Part shown: positions 60,741 to 64,000 of the stretch, in pieces
Layout: every line of letters starts with the position of its first letter
Position numbering within the stretch: the first letter of the stretch is position 1
Assembly: GCA_004194705.1 (NCBI GenBank)
Contig: SADC01001345.1
Coordinates: forward strand, 124,001 to 188,000
DNA: 64,000 nt
Source of the DNA: Ditylenchus dipsaci
Lineage: Eukaryota > Nematoda > Chromadorea > Rhabditida > Anguinidae
Direction: 5' to 3'
The notes under the pieces: model-generated
Databases searched by the model: none
Told to the model about the DNA's origin: nothing
What the model saw: the letters and a program-made list of their open reading frames with translations, nothing else
Made by a program: the position numbers and the translations under genes

Positions 60741-61790
60741 TAAAAAAAATAAGAGTAGTAGTGTGATGCGGTGTTTTGTCAAGCAACTATATCTTCAGCA
60801 TCTTGGCATAATTGCCTTAAATAAATAAAAATAAATAAAACAAGATATTGAACATTTTTAGAAAAAAGTAATAAAAATATCAATAAACACATGCCTCCAA
60901 AGACACATATTACGGCAACCTCTTGTTGGTCCGGAAATAACTTATAAGTTAAATTTTTATTTTGTTTGATTTATTTCTCATCGAAACTTCAAAAAAAGCA
61001 GTTGGAATTTGGTTTTACTGAAATAGAGTATATTACTCTTTTTTTTAAACTTAAAAAGCAAAACCTTTTTAGATTCCAATAGTTTTTCATGTGGCTATTT
61101 TGACTTTGTTTAATCTTTGTATTCATGCGCTAACATTTTTTAGCGTTAAACCTCAAGTCACATACATTTGAAAGCTGTAAAACACCTATTTAGACGTCAA
61201 TCAATTGAATTCAGGATCAAACTTCTTAATTCCAAAAAAAGACTTTTTGCAGAAAATTTATAGTAATAAAATAATCTTGAAAAAAATCGCAATAATTTAT
61301 AATTTATACTTAATATTTAAAATAACAAAGACAATTCATAAAAATAATTATTTATCTGGGTTTTAAAGAATAACTATCGCACTTGTCGCGTGATATGGTG
61401 TATTGTTAAGCAACATATCTTTCAAATATCGCCATAATAATTGGTGAAAAAGTTAGACGCTACTTGGATATATCCACACCAAATCAATTTTAAAAAAAAT
61501 TCTAAACACTACATAAAATATACATGTAATCGGGGCTGCTGTGAGTTATTACAAAAAATACGGTGATCATGTTATTAAAATATGTCAAATATCGGTTCCA
61601 GCGAGACGTGTGTATTTTCAGACAATAATAAGTTGCAATAATAATAAGTGAAAGAAGAATATATTAAACATATCTAGAATAATAGTAAAAACAGCAATAT
61701 TATTGAAAAAAAAACATAAATAAAAACATGCCATTAAAGCCTCGCATATTTTGCATGATTGCAGCCTTTTTGTAGATTACGGCTATTATA
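60741..61790. repeat. Diverged copies of an AT-rich dispersed repeat
   Basis: Three related blocks (about 60,755-60,930, 61,390-61,440 and 61,600-61,780) share GTGTTTTGTCAAGCAA-like and GTATTTTCAGACAA-like starts, GCAATAATAATAAG, ACATGCC and TGGTCC/TTTTTG ends. Similar blocks occur at about 1,070-1,230, 9,030-9,180 and 50,755-50,935. They are too diverged for boundaries. Confidence 0.5.
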
Positions 61791-62332
61791 ACTTTAAAGT
61801 AGTCCTAGAAAATTATTTCAACTCAATTTTTCATAATAGGTTCAAAAAAGCAGTCGGGATTTGATTCCTACTGTGCTTTAAGCTTAGCCTATGCAAATTC
61901 CACTTACATACAAGAGGCGGTAGTGAATAAAGGTGGACGTAAAATTATCTACACAAATTTGTGTGATTGCGCACTTTTGAGGTGATTGTCGTCAGAATTT
62001 CGAAAACTCATTTCAATAAGAGAATAACAAAAAGAAAATATACTAATAAAGCTTTTATGCAAAACGTAAAAATATAACGTTATAAAAATAGTATACCATG
62101 AGTTGTTTGGGATGATGTCGTAAAAAAGCTTTTTCGTAAAACTTGAAAAAATATTTAAAAATTTTTAGTTTGACCGGATAAGTATAGGTGCTATCTTACA
62201 AACTTTATAGTAATAAGATTACAAATCACTTAACTTTATAATAATATAATATGAATTAACATGTAGATCGAATGGTCAAGGTTGTGACAAAATGTCAAAT
62301 TAAAAAGTTTTCTTGAACTTTTAATCTTTACA
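61791..62332. other. AT-rich DNA, nothing recognised
   Basis: No gene, RNA or repeat boundary is supported before the composite element begins. Confidence 0.4.
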
Positions 62333-62394
62333 ACTAGAAAGCGCCTATGCGGCAGATGCCGCATTGTCCCAGTTTTTGTACATGGTTTGAGACT

Positions 62395-62970
62395 TGCGCT
62401 GGTGGTTTGGGCCCGGTATTGATGGTTTGAGTGTGCCAACGTGGTTCGGGCCCTATATTCATGATTTGGGTGAGCCGACGTGGTTTGGGCCCCTTCCTGG
62501 TGTCTTTGGCCCGGTATTGGTGGTTTGGGACCCTTTCACGTAGTTTGAGCCCCATGTTCCTGGTTTGGGTGAGCGCACCAGGTTTGGGCCCGTTATTGGT
62601 GATTTTTGACCGATATGGGTGGTTTGGGCTCGATATTGGAGTTTTGAGCCCGATATTGGTGGTTTGGGCCCGATATGGGTGGTTTGGGCCCGGTAATGGT
62701 AGTTTGGGTGAGCCTTAGTGATTGGGCCTCTTCCTGGTAGTTGAGACCGATATTGATGGTTTGGGTGTGGCAACGTCGTTCGGACCCCATACTCCTGGTT
62801 TGGCTGAGCCCACGTTGTTTGAGCCTCTTCTGGTGTTTGAGACCGATATTGGTGGTTTGGGCCCGGTATAAGTGTTTTGGATGATCCTACTGGTTTCCTA
62901 TACCGGTGGTTTGGGGCCTATACCAGGCCAACGGGTACCAATATTGGTGGTTTCGATACGGTATTGGGGC
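62395..62970. repeat. 21-bp satellite array I, copy 2
   Basis: The units are the same as in the first array (GGTTTGGGCCCGATATTGGT), with variants GTGAGCC and CCACGTGG-like at intervals. The transition to array II includes TACCGGTGGTTTGGGGCC and ACCTGGTACC words. Confidence 0.85.
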
Positions 62971-63069
62971 CAACCCGTACTTGAGGCCACCTGGTACCGT
63001 AAGCCCGGGTACCCTATTCCTGCGTAGCACACATCGTTGGGCCACCTGGTGTCATCCCAGGATACCTGC

Positions 63070-63530
63070 GTTGTATTAGGCCATCTGCGTACCATAGCAG
63101 GCCACCTGCGTACCCTACCAGGCCAGCTGGGTACCATACCAGGCCACCTGCGTACCATACCAGGCCACCTGCGTACCATAGCAGGCCACCTGCGTACCAT
63201 ACCAGGCCAGCTGGGTACCATACCAGGCCAGCTGGGTACCATACCAGTCCACCTGCGTACCATACCAGGCCAGCTGGGTACTATACCAAGCCAGCTGGGT
63301 ACCATACCAGGCCAGCTGGGTACCATACCAGGCCACCTGCGTATCATACCAGGCCACCTGCGTACCATACCAGGCCAGCTGGGTACCATACCAGGCCACC
63401 TGCGTACCATACCAGGCCACCTGCGTACCATACCAGGCCACTCGGGTACCCTACCAGGGCACTTACATACCCTACCTGGACACTTACATACAATACCAGG
63501 CCACCTACTAACCATAAACTACACTAACTA
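63070..63530. repeat. 21-bp satellite array II, copy 2
   Basis: These are very regular 21-bp units alternating GTACCATACCAGGCCACCTGC and GTACCATACCAGGCCAGCTGG. Open frames of 100-200 codons with a 7-residue period (for example AWYGTQL) arise because 21 is divisible by three. The array is more homogeneous than its counterpart at 13.9-14.6 kb. Confidence 0.9.
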
Positions 63531-63802
63531 ATCCTTTCGAGACAAAATAATAATGCATGCTACCACCAGGATTCGAACCATTTTGCATGCCTTGGTCCCC
63601 CAAGGAAATCCGAAAATTACTTAAAAATGCCTTGGTCCCCCTGTGGTTTTTGGCAACTTTCAAGAGGCCATAACTTTTTTTTGAGACGGACGACCCCAAC
63701 TTTTGATAATTTTTTCAGACAGTAAATCGACCACGCTGAATCGAATGGTGCAATCAGATTTTCGATACGGTAAGCGGAACACCCCTAACATTTTTTTGTG
63801 AC

Positions 63803-63823
63803 GCACACACACACACACACACA
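63803..63823. repeat. CA microsatellite
   Basis: This is a run of about ten CA dinucleotides directly at the right edge of the composite element's conserved tail. Confidence 0.85.
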
Positions 63824-64000
63824 GAATCCAGCGCTATAGTAAAGGGGATTAACAAAATATTACAAATTATTTACAAATATAATGGAAAATTAAAACATGC
63901 CTATCTTTTCATTATGTAGCTGTGGCATCTATTTAAAATTCCCCCTAGAGACTGACTTAACGTTAAAGAGATGCATACGTTTCATGGAGAGTCACTTGCT

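Larger units (their letters stand above)
62333..63803. mobile_element. Composite element with two 21-bp satellites, copy 2
   Basis: The order is the same as at 13,006-14,932: ACTAGAAAGCGCC, the palindrome GCGGCAGATGCCGC (62,349-62,362), array I (about 62,395-62,970), array II (about 63,070-63,480), then a tail with ATAATGCATGCTACCACCAG, GATTCGAACC, GCATGCCTTGGTCCCCC, GACCACGCTGAATCGAATGG and AACATTTTTTTGTGAC. Array lengths differ between the copies while unique ends are conserved. Confidence 0.85.

Noticed and set aside
62898..63531. Open frames of 108-205 codons on both strands of the 63-kb array
   Set aside because: A 21-bp stop-free unit keeps all frames open. The peptides are pure 7-residue repeats and the parallel array at 14 kb is not conserved as protein.
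1..64000. CRISPR array or bacterial operon content
   Set aside because: The direct repeats here are tandem satellites or transposons, and the genes have spliceosomal introns, so this is animal DNA.

Overview
This is an AT-rich, intron-bearing animal genome window packed with transposon-derived repeats. The main gene is the C-terminal part of a spectraplakin (MACF1/dystonin/Shot/VAB-10 family) on the + strand. About 40 exons from roughly 12.28 to 34.8 kb encode a long spectrin-repeat rod, a pair of EF-hands, a GAS2 microtubule-binding domain and a Ser/Arg-rich tail, followed by an AATAAA signal. The N-terminal calponin-homology and plakin regions are not seen and presumably lie beyond the left edge. 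The second EF-hand loop is one residue short and the EF/GAS2 wording is closest, in my memory, to nematode VAB-10. A nematode is therefore a reasonable inference, not a demonstrated fact.

Layout. 0-12 kb: no convincing part of the spectraplakin. It holds two copies of a dispersed repeat, several inverted-repeat elements, a 1.6-kb hAT-like element with a perfect 8-bp target duplication, a GC-richer minus-strand ORF at 4.1-4.9 kb of unknown function, a minus-strand coding remnant at 8.3-8.5 kb and a 37-38-bp minisatellite at 10.5-11.0 kb. 12.3-34.9 kb: the spectraplakin. Its introns carry nested MITEs, a pair of tRNA-related repeats, a composite element with two different 21-bp satellites, and a minus-strand ORF island at 16.3-16.5 kb. 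35-43 kb: a piggyBac-like TTAA element directly after the poly(A) signal, a mariner-like element, a duplicated 0.45-kb repeat and a few isolated exon candidates. 43.9-46.3 kb: a five-exon minus-strand gene for an unrecognised, mostly helical protein. 46-64 kb: almost entirely repeats, including a 1.9-kb palindrome whose arms each hold a tRNA-like promoter, and a second copy of the composite 21-bp satellite element at 62.3-63.8 kb.

Two things stand out. First, at least three palindromic elements (5.7-6.2, 52.8-54.7 and 58.4-59.3 kb) carry a tRNA-like B box (and at one locus a canonical A box) in each arm, in convergent or divergent orientation. This is an architecture I do not recognise as a named class. 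Second, conserved exons of both multi-exon genes have intact GT/AG splice sites but frequent single-base frame breaks. That pattern fits indel errors in an unpolished long-read assembly better than gene decay, and anyone using these protein predictions should know it.
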